Below are positions 8,536-17,300 of a stretch of 64,000 bases of DNA, piece by piece. The notes under the pieces are model-generated. The model was given only the letters and a program-made list of their open reading frames with translations, had not been told where the DNA came from and did no database searches. Source of the stretch: Hyphomicrobiaceae bacterium (GTDB lineage Bacteria > Pseudomonadota > Alphaproteobacteria > Rhizobiales > Ancalomicrobiaceae); the NCBI GenBank assembly GCA_016793065.1, contig JAEULV010000021.1, positions 1-64,000 of the forward strand. The letters run 5' to 3'. Within the stretch, counting starts at the first letter, position 1. Each line of letters opens with the position of its first letter. The translations under genes were made by a program, and so were the position numbers.

Positions 8536-11500
8536 TCAATTGCCGAGAATCAGCCGCGGGCCCTTCGGCTTGGTCGCGGCGGCGGCCGGTGCCACCTGCT
8601 GTGGTGTCGGCGGCTGCGGCCGCACCACCACCACTTTCGGCGGCTTCGGCTCGGCCGGCTTGACGATCCGCTTTTCCGGCTTGTCGGGCTTGGCCGGACG
8701 CGTCGGCTCGACCGGCCGCTTGGCGACGCAGCGACCGTCACGCAGGGTCTCGTCGGCGTCGCATTCGATCGGGCAGATCCGCCGGGTGCCCTCGGCCTCG
8801 ATCGCCCGCACGATCTCCTCGTTGAAGTCCGGCTCCTCCGCCGCCTCGCCCTTGCGCTCCAGATACCGCCGCAGCGCTTCGCTCGTCCGCGCCCCGGCCT
8901 TGCCGTCGGTGGCTCCGTCATAGCAGCCGACCTTCGACAGCGCGTTCTGCCCGCGCTCGATCAACGCCGTCCGCGCCGCCGCGTCGTCGCCCGCCCCCGG
9001 CACGCCGCCGAGCGGCGGCTGCTCCAGCGATGCCAGCACGATCCGCTTCGCCGGCTCGCACTTGGCATTGCGCAGGAACCGCGCCCGCTCGTCCCGCGAG
9101 CCGCTGGCCTTCAGCTGGTCGGCCTCGGCCTCCTCGCGCTCGCACAGCTGGCGCGCCTGCCGCGCCTCCGCCAGCATCTCGTTGCCCCGGTCCTTCGCCT
9201 TGGCGCACCGCGCCGCTTCGACGAACGCCGACAGCGCCGCCTCGTCGCTTCGCCCCAGTCCGCCAAGCCGCGATGTCTCCGCCGCGCACTGCTTGTCGTC
9301 CTGCGCCTTCAGCGCCGCCAGCGCCTGATCGATCAGACCCGCCGTCGCCTTGCACTTCGCCGACCGCCGCAACCCGTCGAGATCCTCGCGCCGCGCCTGC
9401 GCCTGCAGCTCCGCCACGGTGCCGCCTTCCTGCGCGCAAAGCTGCGCCTGCGCCTGCTTCTCCCGCGCGTCGATCGCCGCCAGCGCCTTGAAGATCCGCG
9501 CCGCGCCGTCGCCGCACCCGACCGTCGGCTTGAACGACGCCAGCCCCGACTTGTTGTCGTTGGCAACCAGCTGGTCGATCGTCTCCAGTTCCTTTCGGCA
9601 AGCCTCGGCGGCGGCCTGCTCCGCCGCCTGCTTCTTCGCCGCCTGTTCCTTGGCCGCGATGTCATCCAGCGCCGCCACCGCCCGCGCCGCCGCTTCCGAA
9701 CACTGCGCCTTGCCCTTCAGCGCGATGAGGTCGGCCTTGCGGCCGCCCTCGGCCGCGTCGTTGACCGACTTCAGTTCCTGGGCGCAGAGCTCGGCCTGGG
9801 CCTTGCGCTGCGCCTCGCTCTCGCGCGCGGCGATCTCCTTCAGTGCCATGTCGACCCGGCCCGCCGTCTCCGGGCACTTGCTGGCGCCGCGCAGCCCCTG
9901 CAGGTCCGCCTTGCGCCCGGCCGCCGCCGCCTCGGCGATGGTCGTCACCTCGCGCGCACACCCCTCGGCGAACGCCTTCTGCTGCGCTTCCTGCTCCCGC
10001 GCCGCGATCTGGCGCAGGCCGACATCGACGCGCGCCGTCGCATCCGGGCACTTGCTGCTGCCGCGCAAGGCCTGCAGGTCGCCCTTGCGGCCGGCGACGA
10101 TCATCTCCTCGATGCTCGTCGCCTCGCGCTTGCAGGCCTCGGCAAAGGCCTTCTGCGCCGCTTCCAGCTCACGCGCCAGCACCAGCTTGGCGCCGGCCTC
10201 GGCCTTCGCCGCCGTGTCGGGGCACTTGGCATTCGCCTTCAGCGCCAGCAGATCGTTGCGCTTGCCGGCGGCAACCAGCTCCTCGATCTGCGTCGCCTCG
10301 CGCGAACACGTCTCCGCCGCCAGCCGCTGCTGCGCCTCCAGCTCCCGCGCCGCGATCAGCCTCAGCCCGGCATCGACCCGCGCCGCCGTCTCCGGGCACT
10401 TGCTCGTCCCGCGCAGCGATTGCAGGTCGCCCTTGCGCCCGGCCTCGGTCATCTCCTCGATGCTCGTCGCCTCGCGCGAACACGCCTCCAGAAACGCCTG
10501 ACGCTGCGCATCCGCCTCGGCCGAGGCGATCTCGCGCAGCGCGATCTCGATGCGCGGCACCGAATCCGGACATTTCGCCGCCGCCTTCAGCGCCTGCAGC
10601 TCGGCCTTGCGCGCCGTCACCACATAGCCGCCGATCAGGATCGATTCCTGCTGGCAGACCTGCGCCAATTGCTCGGCCGCGCGCTTGCGCTCCTCCGCCG
10701 CCCGCCGTTCCTCCTCGTCCTTGCGCTTCTGCTCCTCCTCGCGCTTGCGCGCGTCCTCGTCGCGCCGGCGCGCCTCCTCGATCAACCGCACCTGCCGGCC
10801 GAGCATATCGAGCCTGAACCGCGCGTCGGCGCCGAATTCCGAGTTCGGATAGCGCGTCATGAAATCGCGGAAATCCGCCGCGTCCTTCGAGAAACGAATC
10901 CGCCCCCACATCGTCGCGTCGGTGTCGCCCTTGCTGAAGACGAACCCGTCCTTCAGCGTGATGGCGATGTCCGGCACCTGCCGACCCGCCGTGGTGATCG
11001 CCACATCCCGCGTCACCTGCCGGAACAGCTTGCGGACATCGAGCCCCGGCTCGCCGATATGCTTCAGCAGGGCGCGGGTGAACGGGCTGTTGCGCGACTT
11101 GCCGTCCTCGGCCACCTCGAACGGCGCCGTCGCATAGACCGTCACCGATTGCGGCAATGGCGTGATCTGCGGTGTCGCCGCCCCGCCGCTGCCCGGCTTG
11201 CCGGCGAACGGATCGTTGCGGCAGGCGTCGAACACCATGATGCGCGTGCCCTTCACCTGGGCCAGCATGTCGCGGATGTCGTCGATCGCCAGCATGTCGT
11301 ATTTGACCGACAGCTCGTCCTCCAGCGCCGCGTCGATCGGCACCATGTAGAGCCGGTCCTGATACTGCAGCGCATGCCCGGCGTAATACACCATCGCCGT
11401 GTCGGCGCCGGCGGCCATCCGGGCGAAGTCCTTCAGCACCGTGTTGCGCTCGTCCTTCACCAGGTTGACGCGCATCATCACTTCAAAGCCGAGATCCCGC

Positions 11501-11679
11501 AGCGCCGTCGCCAGATCCTCGGCGTCGTTGCGCGGATTGGTCAGGGCGGTGGCGCTCTTGTAGGTCGAATTGCCGATAACCAGGGCGACGCGCTTTTCCG
11601 CTGCCGCAGGCCATGCCTGGGCAATCAGGAGCAGGAGCGCTCCCAACAGGAAAAGAAGCTGCCGGCCGAGCCTAGGCAT
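8536..11679 (-). CDS. Secreted caspase-like (peptidase C14) protein with ten Cys repeats and a PG-binding-like domain
   Basis: The protein has 1047 residues. A signal peptide (1-27, ending PAAA) is followed by a C14 caspase domain (about 28-250) with both catalytic residues: His102 in YYAGHAL and Cys153 in FDACRNDPF. A charged coiled coil (about 295-338, Glu/Arg-rich) follows. Residues 342-888 are ten tandem units that each begin with Cys and have a second Cys at x27 (x26 in unit 9). The first five are exactly 58 residues long. After them comes a peptidoglycan-binding-like segment (about 905-960; ALSKVGCYDGATDGKAG), a short Cys pair (CPIEC) and a Lys/Pro-rich tail. The order suggests a periplasmic cysteine peptidase anchored near the wall. 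It lies on the same strand as, and downstream of, the trypsin/pseudo-caspase gene. Cleavage target is unknown. Confidence 0.85.
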   Translation of the reverse strand: MPRLGRQLLFLLGALLLLIAQAWPAAAEKRVALVIGNSTYKSATALTNPRNDAEDLATALRDLGFEVMMRVNLVKDERNTVLKDFARMAAGADTAMVYYAGHALQYQDRLYMVPIDAALEDELSVKYDMLAIDDIRDMLAQVKGTRIMVFDACRNDPFAGKPGSGGAATPQITPLPQSVTVYATAPFEVAEDGKSRNSPFTRALLKHIGEPGLDVRKLFRQVTRDVAITTAGRQVPDIAITLKDGFVFSKGDTDATMWGRIRFSKDAADFRDFMTRYPNSEFGADARFRLDMLGRQVRLIEEARRRDEDARKREEEQKRKDEEERRAAEERKRAAEQLAQVCQQESILIGGYVVTARKAELQALKAAAKCPDSVPRIEIALREIASAEADAQRQAFLEACSREATSIEEMTEAGRKGDLQSLRGTSKCPETAARVDAGLRLIAARELEAQQRLAAETCSREATQIEELVAAGKRNDLLALKANAKCPDTAAKAEAGAKLVLARELEAAQKAFAEACKREATSIEEMIVAGRKGDLQALRGSSKCPDATARVDVGLRQIAAREQEAQQKAFAEGCAREVTTIAEAAAAGRKADLQGLRGASKCPETAGRVDMALKEIAARESEAQRKAQAELCAQELKSVNDAAEGGRKADLIALKGKAQCSEAAARAVAALDDIAAKEQAAKKQAAEQAAAEACRKELETIDQLVANDNKSGLASFKPTVGCGDGAARIFKALAAIDAREKQAQAQLCAQEGGTVAELQAQARREDLDGLRRSAKCKATAGLIDQALAALKAQDDKQCAAETSRLGGLGRSDEAALSAFVEAARCAKAKDRGNEMLAEARQARQLCEREEAEADQLKASGSRDERARFLRNAKCEPAKRIVLASLEQPPLGGVPGAGDDAAARTALIERGQNALSKVGCYDGATDGKAGARTSEALRRYLERKGEAAEEPDFNEEIVRAIEAEGTRRICPIECDADETLRDGRCVAKRPVEPTRPAKPDKPEKRIVKPAEPKPPKVVVVRPQPPTPQQVAPAAAATKPKGPRLILGN
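9016..10656 (-). repeat. Ten-unit coding repeat (about 58 residues, C-x27-C)
   Basis: It encodes residues 342-888 of the caspase-like protein. Units 1-5 are 58 residues long; units 6-9 are 62, 54, 50 and 48; unit 10 is the last, about 43. The consensus is C.RE.T.IEE..AAGRK.DL with a second half ending KCP followed by an Ala/Arg/Glu-rich helix. Confidence 0.85.
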
Positions 11680-11990
11680 GACCGAATCTCATTGCGCCGC
11701 GTTCACCCCGTCATCCTTGCGTCCACCCCACCCGCATCCGCCCCATGATGCCGCGTTTCGCGGATCCTGCCGTCGCGCCGCCGAACCGGCCACCCCGGCC
11801 GCATCCGGATTCCCGACCGCGCCGAAACTCTAAGGCCCGCGCCGCCGCGCCGCAACGCGTCATTCCGCATCCGCAAGCCTGTCGACAAGCTTGCCGACCA
11901 GCCAACCGACAGACGCCGCGCCGCCGCCCCCGACCGCAAGACCCAAGCGGGAGCGACGATCGCACCGGCTCCGACCTTGTCAGCCTGGGC
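11680..11990. other. 311-base spacer between the caspase and trypsin/pseudo-caspase genes
   Basis: GC-rich throughout, with no gene, no T-tailed hairpin and no clear promoter. Both flanking genes are on the minus strand, so it may hold a weak promoter for the caspase gene, but none can be read. Confidence 0.5.
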
Positions 11991-14507
11991 TCAGTTCTCG
12001 GCGATCTTGTGACGATAGAGCGCCGCGTCGAACGACCATTCGACATCCTTCAGCCCGCCGCTCGCCCGGTCCGCCACCTTCAGCGTCCGCGCGTAGTCGT
12101 GCACATAGACGAGCCCGCCCAGCGCATCGTTGGCATTTGGCGGCGTCGGCGGCAGGTCGAGCAGCTGCACCGGCTTGTCCGACAGGATCGCCACGATGAC
12201 GCTGGTGCCCGCCACCGGCTTGCCGGCCGGCGTCCGCACCGGCAGCGTCAGCGTCCGGCCGGGCTGGATCAGGTTCATCTCGGTCAGCGACCGGGCATCC
12301 TTCGGCAGCTTGCGCTGCGCCTTCGCCGTCTCGGCCAGCCCCGGGTCGGGATAGACCTGCGTCAGCCGTCCGTCCGGCTGGATCGCCACCAGCACCACGT
12401 AACCGGCCTTGCGCGACGTGACCTTGACCGTGAACGCCTGCCCGCCGGCGGCCTCGACCACCGGCGCCACCTCGACCGCGACGCCGGCCGTGTTCTGGAT
12501 CTTCGGCAGCTGCTTCCGGGCAACGCCGGCGATCGTCGGCCGCAGGCCCGATTGCAGGCTGGTGCCGAGAAAGGCCGCCGGCGCCCGCAATTGCGGCGTC
12601 AGGCCCATCCGGCAGGAGGCCCCGACCTCCTCGCAATAGCGCTCGGCATTCAGCCGCACATCCGCATACAGCCCGGCGACGTTGCTGTCGTTGCGCCCGC
12701 CATTCATCAGCGTCGCGCCCTTCAGCCCGTCGACATAGAGCCGCGTGAACACCCCCATCGGCTCGGCGCCGTCGCGATCGACCAGCGCCCACTGGTCGGC
12801 GGCGCTGGCGAACCAGGCAATCGGCCCGCGCGTCCATTCGGCGCTCAGGTCATCGCCCTCGCGCAGTTCCAAGTCGGCGATTTCCGGCGCCAGCTCCGCC
12901 ACCGCCTCGACGCTGCGCACATAGCCGCGCTCCTCCGGCCTCGCCTTCGCCGGCCGCTGGATCGCCCGCTGCGACACCTGCGTCGTGTCGAACACCGCCG
13001 TGGTCGAGCGATCCGCCAGCCGCGCCAACAGCCGTCGGACGTCGTTGCTGGAAATCGTGTTGCGCACGTCGCGCGCCCGGCCGTTGTCGTCGCTGACCAG
13101 GCTGACATCGACCGGCGCCAGCACCGGCCCCTCGCCGGCATCGCGCAAGGCCGGGAACACCCGCGTCTGGAACCCCTGGCCGCTGTAATAGAGGAACGTC
13201 CGCGCCCCCGGCTTGCTGCCCTGCACCAGCCACGCGTCGAACGCCGCCAGGATGTTCGCCCGCGTCGCCTTCTCGTTGGTCAGCGTCATCACCTGTTCGC
13301 GTCGGAACCCCAGCGTCGAGGTCAGGAGCTCGGTGACCGCAGCCGCGTCCCGCGTCGAGCCGACGAGCGACAGCGGCTCGGCATAGCCGTCGATGCCGAT
13401 CACCAGCGCCCGGTCGCCCCGCTCCACCGCCGCCGCCGACCGCGCCACGTCGCTCGGCGTCAGCATCGCGAACAGGTTGCCGATCGGCGCTTCCGTCGTG
13501 TCGACGCCGCCGCCGGCCGCCGGCGCTGCGATATCCGCCGCCGACATCATGAATGCCGTCGACGGCCGCGCCACCGGCGCCAGAGCCCCGCGCGCCACCG
13601 CCCGCAGCCACGGCTCGAACGCGGCGGTGCGCGAATAGACGCCGAAGCGATCCTTGCGCCCGCAGCCCTCGCCCCAGCTGACCACGCCCACCTGCACCCA
13701 GCCGCCATCCTCGGCCCGCACCATCAGCGGCCCGCCGCTGTCGCCCCGGCAGGCATCGCGCCCGCCGCCCGGGAAGCCGGCGCAGAGGTTGCGCGCGTCG
13801 ATGCTGTTGTCCTTCAGCGCGCTGGCGTCGTAGGTCGCCCGGCACGCCTCGATCGAAACCAGCGGCAGCTCGACCTCCTGCAGGTCCGCCGGCAGCAGAT
13901 CCAGGTCGAAATTCGCGGTTTCCTTGACGAACCCCCAGCCGACCACCGTCGCCGCCACCCCGGCCAGATCCTTGTCCACCGCCGATTCGCCGGCGATCGC
14001 CATGGCCGGCGCGTTCGCCGGCTCCGCCAGCTCGATCAGCGCGATGTCGTTGGCGAAGCTGTCGGGCATGAAGTCCGGATGATAGATGACCTGCTTGACC
14101 TTCAGCGCCTTGCGCGCGATCGCGTCGCCCGTGGTGATCACCGCCGGAATCCGGCTCTGCCCGGCCACCACCAGCACGTCCTGCGCCTGCACCGACTGGC
14201 GCCGCGCCCCCTGCCCCGCCGGCGTGACGAAGCAATGCGCCGCCGTCAGCACCCAAGTGGCGCCGACCACCGTGCCGCCGCAATGCGCCCGGTAGCGCCC
14301 GCGTCCGGCCGCGTCGGGGGCAAAGATCTTCACCTGCGACGGCCACGCCCCGTCAGCCGCCTTGCGTCCGCCGATGATGCGCGTCTGGCCGCGATCGGCC
14401 TCGGCGCCGGCGTCCTGCGCCGACACCGTCGCCGCCAGGCCGAGGCCAAGCCCCGCCCCGATCAGCGCCGCCGCCGTCCACCGACCCAGTCGTGAAGCCA
14501 AGCTCAT
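11991..14507 (-). CDS. Secreted trypsin-like protease fused to a catalytically dead caspase domain and a DUF4384-like C-terminus
   Basis: The protein has 838 residues. The signal peptide (1-30, ending TVSA-Q) leads into an S1 domain: RIIGG activation-like N-terminus (about 43-47), His91 (TAAHC), Asp154 (NDIAL) and Ser257 (GDSGGP). Asp251 is at the base of the specificity pocket, so cleavage after Lys/Arg is expected. Residues about 362-520 align to a caspase fold (RALVIGIDGYAEPL, YYSGQGF, FDTTQVS), but the catalytic His is Gln444 and the catalytic Cys position is Thr509. The caspase part is therefore a pseudo-enzyme. Residues about 680-780 (GYVVLVAIQPDG, then VIVAILSDKPV) fit DUF4384. It follows ppkA and a small orphan gene on the same strand. 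The substrate is unknown. Confidence 0.87.
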   Translation of the reverse strand: MSLASRLGRWTAAALIGAGLGLGLAATVSAQDAGAEADRGQTRIIGGRKAADGAWPSQVKIFAPDAAGRGRYRAHCGGTVVGATWVLTAAHCFVTPAGQGARRQSVQAQDVLVVAGQSRIPAVITTGDAIARKALKVKQVIYHPDFMPDSFANDIALIELAEPANAPAMAIAGESAVDKDLAGVAATVVGWGFVKETANFDLDLLPADLQEVELPLVSIEACRATYDASALKDNSIDARNLCAGFPGGGRDACRGDSGGPLMVRAEDGGWVQVGVVSWGEGCGRKDRFGVYSRTAAFEPWLRAVARGALAPVARPSTAFMMSAADIAAPAAGGGVDTTEAPIGNLFAMLTPSDVARSAAAVERGDRALVIGIDGYAEPLSLVGSTRDAAAVTELLTSTLGFRREQVMTLTNEKATRANILAAFDAWLVQGSKPGARTFLYYSGQGFQTRVFPALRDAGEGPVLAPVDVSLVSDDNGRARDVRNTISSNDVRRLLARLADRSTTAVFDTTQVSQRAIQRPAKARPEERGYVRSVEAVAELAPEIADLELREGDDLSAEWTRGPIAWFASAADQWALVDRDGAEPMGVFTRLYVDGLKGATLMNGGRNDSNVAGLYADVRLNAERYCEEVGASCRMGLTPQLRAPAAFLGTSLQSGLRPTIAGVARKQLPKIQNTAGVAVEVAPVVEAAGGQAFTVKVTSRKAGYVVLVAIQPDGRLTQVYPDPGLAETAKAQRKLPKDARSLTEMNLIQPGRTLTLPVRTPAGKPVAGTSVIVAILSDKPVQLLDLPPTPPNANDALGGLVYVHDYARTLKVADRASGGLKDVEWSFDAALYRHKIAEN

Positions 14508-14687
14508 GATCCGCTCCGTGTTGCTCGCATCGCCGTCGGCACCATCGCCACCCTTGGCATCCTTGGCACCGCCCCGACACGCCGCCGCGACCGGGCGGCC
14601 CGGCGTCTTCGGCCCCTGACATTAGACGCCGCCCGCCCCCTCCCGGTTCAACCGGTCCGGCGCGCCGTCTCCCGGGCAAATTCCCGG

Positions 14688-15017
14688 TCAGTCCGGCAGC
14701 GGCACGACGATCTTCAGCCGCCACGCCCCCTGCGGATCGACAAACGCCGTGTAGGACAGCCGCTCCCACGCCCGCTTTTCCCGCTCGAGGAACGTCACCA
14801 TCTCGCCGACATAGGCCCGCATCTCATCGGTCGGCTCGACTTCCTCGCCGGCGACATCCGGATTGCACAGCGTGATCGCCACGCCGCCGCCATCGAGGTT
14901 CTTGCGCGGCTCGACCGCCAGCAGGATCGACTTCCAGTCCTCCGGCGTGATCGCGAACATCTCGTCGACGATCTTGCGATCGATTGCCGACTGCTCGGCG
15001 GGAATCTGCAGGGTCAT
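14688..15017 (-). CDS. Conserved-looking small protein of unknown function between ppkA and the protease gene
   Basis: The 109-residue acidic, soluble protein has no signal peptide. ATG 15017 is preceded by GGAGG at 7 bases, which decides the start over a TTG one codon earlier. The sequence contains TPEDWKSILLAVEPRKN, a GGGVAITLCNP strand and a C-terminal DPQGAWRLKIVVPLP. I do not recognise the family. The alternation of an amphipathic helix and beta strands suggests a small alpha/beta fold such as an adaptor, chaperone or immunity-type protein, but that is only an impression. It is separated by 180 bases from both ppkA and the protease gene on the same strand. Confidence 0.6.
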   Translation of the reverse strand: MTLQIPAEQSAIDRKIVDEMFAITPEDWKSILLAVEPRKNLDGGGVAITLCNPDVAGEEVEPTDEMRAYVGEMVTFLEREKRAWERLSYTAFVDPQGAWRLKIVVPLPD

Positions 15018-15197
15018 CAATCATCCTCCGCTTGCGCCGGTCGCTCGTGCCGTCTGGCCGACCGTTCCGGACAAAAACCATTCTCAAATCCGCGACGCGA
15101 CCCGATCAAAATCAGCGGTCGCCATTCTGCCCGATAAAACCCTGGCACGAAAGCACCCGTGCAAGGCGAAACCCGCTCCGGCGCGCGTCGGCCGGCC

Positions 15198-17300
15198 TTA
15201 TCGCTGCACCGTCAGATATTGCGCCGAAACGCTCGGCTTGTCGCCACTGTTCGCCGCCTGCTCGCCGAGTAGCTCGACGAACCGCGCCGCCGTCATCGCC
15301 TCCTCCGACTGCAGCACCGGCAGCGCCTGCGCCGTCGCCAGCGCCAGCACCAGCTGCGGCCGGTCGCCCTCGCCGCCTTGCCGCCGGACCTTCGCCAGGA
15401 ACGCCGCCCCTGCCTCCCCGCCCGGCCGCACCGGCTTGACCAGCACCCGCATCGACCCGTCGTCCTCCAGCAGGAAGACGCTGACGAAACTCCCCGCCGC
15501 CGACTGCGCCTCGCCCGCCAGCCAGTCGCCGGCGCGCACTGTGCCGGCGACGACCTCCAGCCGCGGCCGGCGCGGATCGTTCGGCCGGGTCTCCGCCAGC
15601 AGGTTGACCACCGGGCATTGCGCCTCGGCCACCGGCCGCATCAGCACGCCGGCCCCGAAGCCGAAGGTCTTGCGAAACTCGCTGTCGAGCGCCTGGAATG
15701 GCTGCGCCGAGCGGCCATACCCCTCGGTCATCGCCTGATTGTCGGCGACGACGATCGGATTGAGGAACGTGCAATCGCCCTTGCGGTAGTCCGCCAGATA
15801 GCGCCGCACATCCTCGGGCCGCACCTCCGGCGCCGCCTCCTCAACCTTCGGCGCCACCGGCGTGCCGCCGCCGCCAGCGCCCGGCGTCACGTCAGCCGTG
15901 GTCGTGCCGGGCACGGCCGGCTTGCCCTGGGTCATGAACCAATAGCCGCCACCGCCGAGCAGCATCAGCACCACCGCCGCCGCCGCGCCGATCAGCCCCG
16001 CCGACCCGGATTTCTTCTCGACGGCCGGACGCGGCGCCCGCCGGTCGCGCAGCGGCATCGGCGGCTGCGAGCCCTGCCCGTCCGCCGGTCGCCAGCCCGA
16101 GCCCTGCCCCGTCGGCATCGGCCCACGCTGCGATCCCGGCTGTTCCTGCGGCCATTGGCTCGGATGCGGGCCGAAGCCGCCGGCCGGTCCGCGCTGCGAT
16201 CCCTGGTCTTGCGGCCATTGGCTGGGGTGCCGGCCCTGCCCCTGGGTCGGGCCGCGCTGCGACACGCCCTGATCCTGCGGCCACTGGCTCGGCCCGCGCG
16301 GCTGTTGCGCCGCCGCGTAGTCGCCGGGCCACTGCCCGCCCTGCATCGGCCCGCCCTGCATCGGCGATGGCCGCGCCCCGCCGGGGATCGCCACCGTCCG
16401 GTCCGGCTCGTCCTGGCCGTAGCCGCCCCACGACGGCCCCGGCTGCATCGAGCCGCGCCGCAGCCAGCCGACGACCTCGTTCATGCTCTGCGGCCGGTCG
16501 TCCGGGTTGGGTTGCAGCATCCAGCCGATCAGCGGCTGGATGCGCGGATCGAGATGCGAGATGTCCGGCACCACCCGCCGCTTCTCGATCACCTCCAGCG
16601 GGCTGCCGCGCATGTTCAGCGACCGCCCGGCAATCGCCTCCGACAGCACCAGCCCGAGGCTGTAGATGTCGGAACGCCCGGTCACGTCGCCGTTGAACAT
16701 GCCGAGCTGTTCCGGTGAGACGTAATTGTATTTGCCGGCAAATCCATCGCCGATCACTGTCCCGTGCGACGCCTTGGTCTGGCGGGCGATGCCGAAATCG
16801 ATGATCTTGGCCTTGGCGACGTCCTGCTCGGGAATGATGATGTTGTCGGGCGAGATGTCGCGGTGGATGATGCCGCGCTCATGCGCCACCTGCAGTCCCG
16901 ACGCCACCCGCGCCGCCAGCACCCGCACCTGATCGAAGCTCATCGGACCGTTCTTCAGCCAGTCCGAGATCGACACGCCGTCGACGAACTCCATCGCCAG
17001 ATACGGCCGGTTCAGCCCCGGATCGACGGAGAAGCCGTAATAGCGAACGATGCTCTCGTGATAGAGATTGTGCAGCGCCGACGCTTCCTTGCGAAACAGC
17101 ATCATCGCCGATTCGGTATCCGCCACGTCGTTGCGGATCATCTTGATCGCGACGAGGTCGCCGGTCTGGATGTTGTGGCCGCGATAGATCTCGCCCATGC
17201 CGCCGGCGGCGATGCCGGCGTCGATCGCATACATCTCGTTGAGCCGGGTGCCCTCCGGCAGCCAGCTTCCACCCGACCGTTGCGATCCACCCGCGCTCAT
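15198..17300 (-). CDS. ppkA: T6SS Ser/Thr protein kinase PpkA with single TM and periplasmic domain
   Basis: The protein has 700 residues. The kinase domain (about 17-290) shows the G-loop GGMGEIY (33-39), Lys53 (AIKMI), HRD at 146-148 (HRDISPDN) and DFG at 168-170, so it should be active. A Pro/Gln-rich linker (about 295-430) contains DRTVAIPGG with Thr302. One membrane segment lies at about 438-457. The C-terminal part (about 490-700) should be periplasmic and includes a DUF4384-like stretch (VSVFLLEDDG, then LVLALATAQALPVL). ATG 17300 overlaps the pppA stop by 4 bases, indicating coupled translation. In Pseudomonas and Agrobacterium, PpkA turns on T6SS firing by threonine phosphorylation of Fha or TssL. 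It is last in the minus-strand T6SS block. Confidence 0.93.
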   Translation of the reverse strand: MSAGGSQRSGGSWLPEGTRLNEMYAIDAGIAAGGMGEIYRGHNIQTGDLVAIKMIRNDVADTESAMMLFRKEASALHNLYHESIVRYYGFSVDPGLNRPYLAMEFVDGVSISDWLKNGPMSFDQVRVLAARVASGLQVAHERGIIHRDISPDNIIIPEQDVAKAKIIDFGIARQTKASHGTVIGDGFAGKYNYVSPEQLGMFNGDVTGRSDIYSLGLVLSEAIAGRSLNMRGSPLEVIEKRRVVPDISHLDPRIQPLIGWMLQPNPDDRPQSMNEVVGWLRRGSMQPGPSWGGYGQDEPDRTVAIPGGARPSPMQGGPMQGGQWPGDYAAAQQPRGPSQWPQDQGVSQRGPTQGQGRHPSQWPQDQGSQRGPAGGFGPHPSQWPQEQPGSQRGPMPTGQGSGWRPADGQGSQPPMPLRDRRAPRPAVEKKSGSAGLIGAAAAVVLMLLGGGGYWFMTQGKPAVPGTTTADVTPGAGGGGTPVAPKVEEAAPEVRPEDVRRYLADYRKGDCTFLNPIVVADNQAMTEGYGRSAQPFQALDSEFRKTFGFGAGVLMRPVAEAQCPVVNLLAETRPNDPRRPRLEVVAGTVRAGDWLAGEAQSAAGSFVSVFLLEDDGSMRVLVKPVRPGGEAGAAFLAKVRRQGGEGDRPQLVLALATAQALPVLQSEEAMTAARFVELLGEQAANSGDKPSVSAQYLTVQR

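Noticed and set aside
8527-11748. Open frame of about 1070 codons opposite the caspase-like gene
   Set aside because: Arg/Leu-rich shadow frame. The minus-strand protein has clear domains, repeats and a signal peptide.
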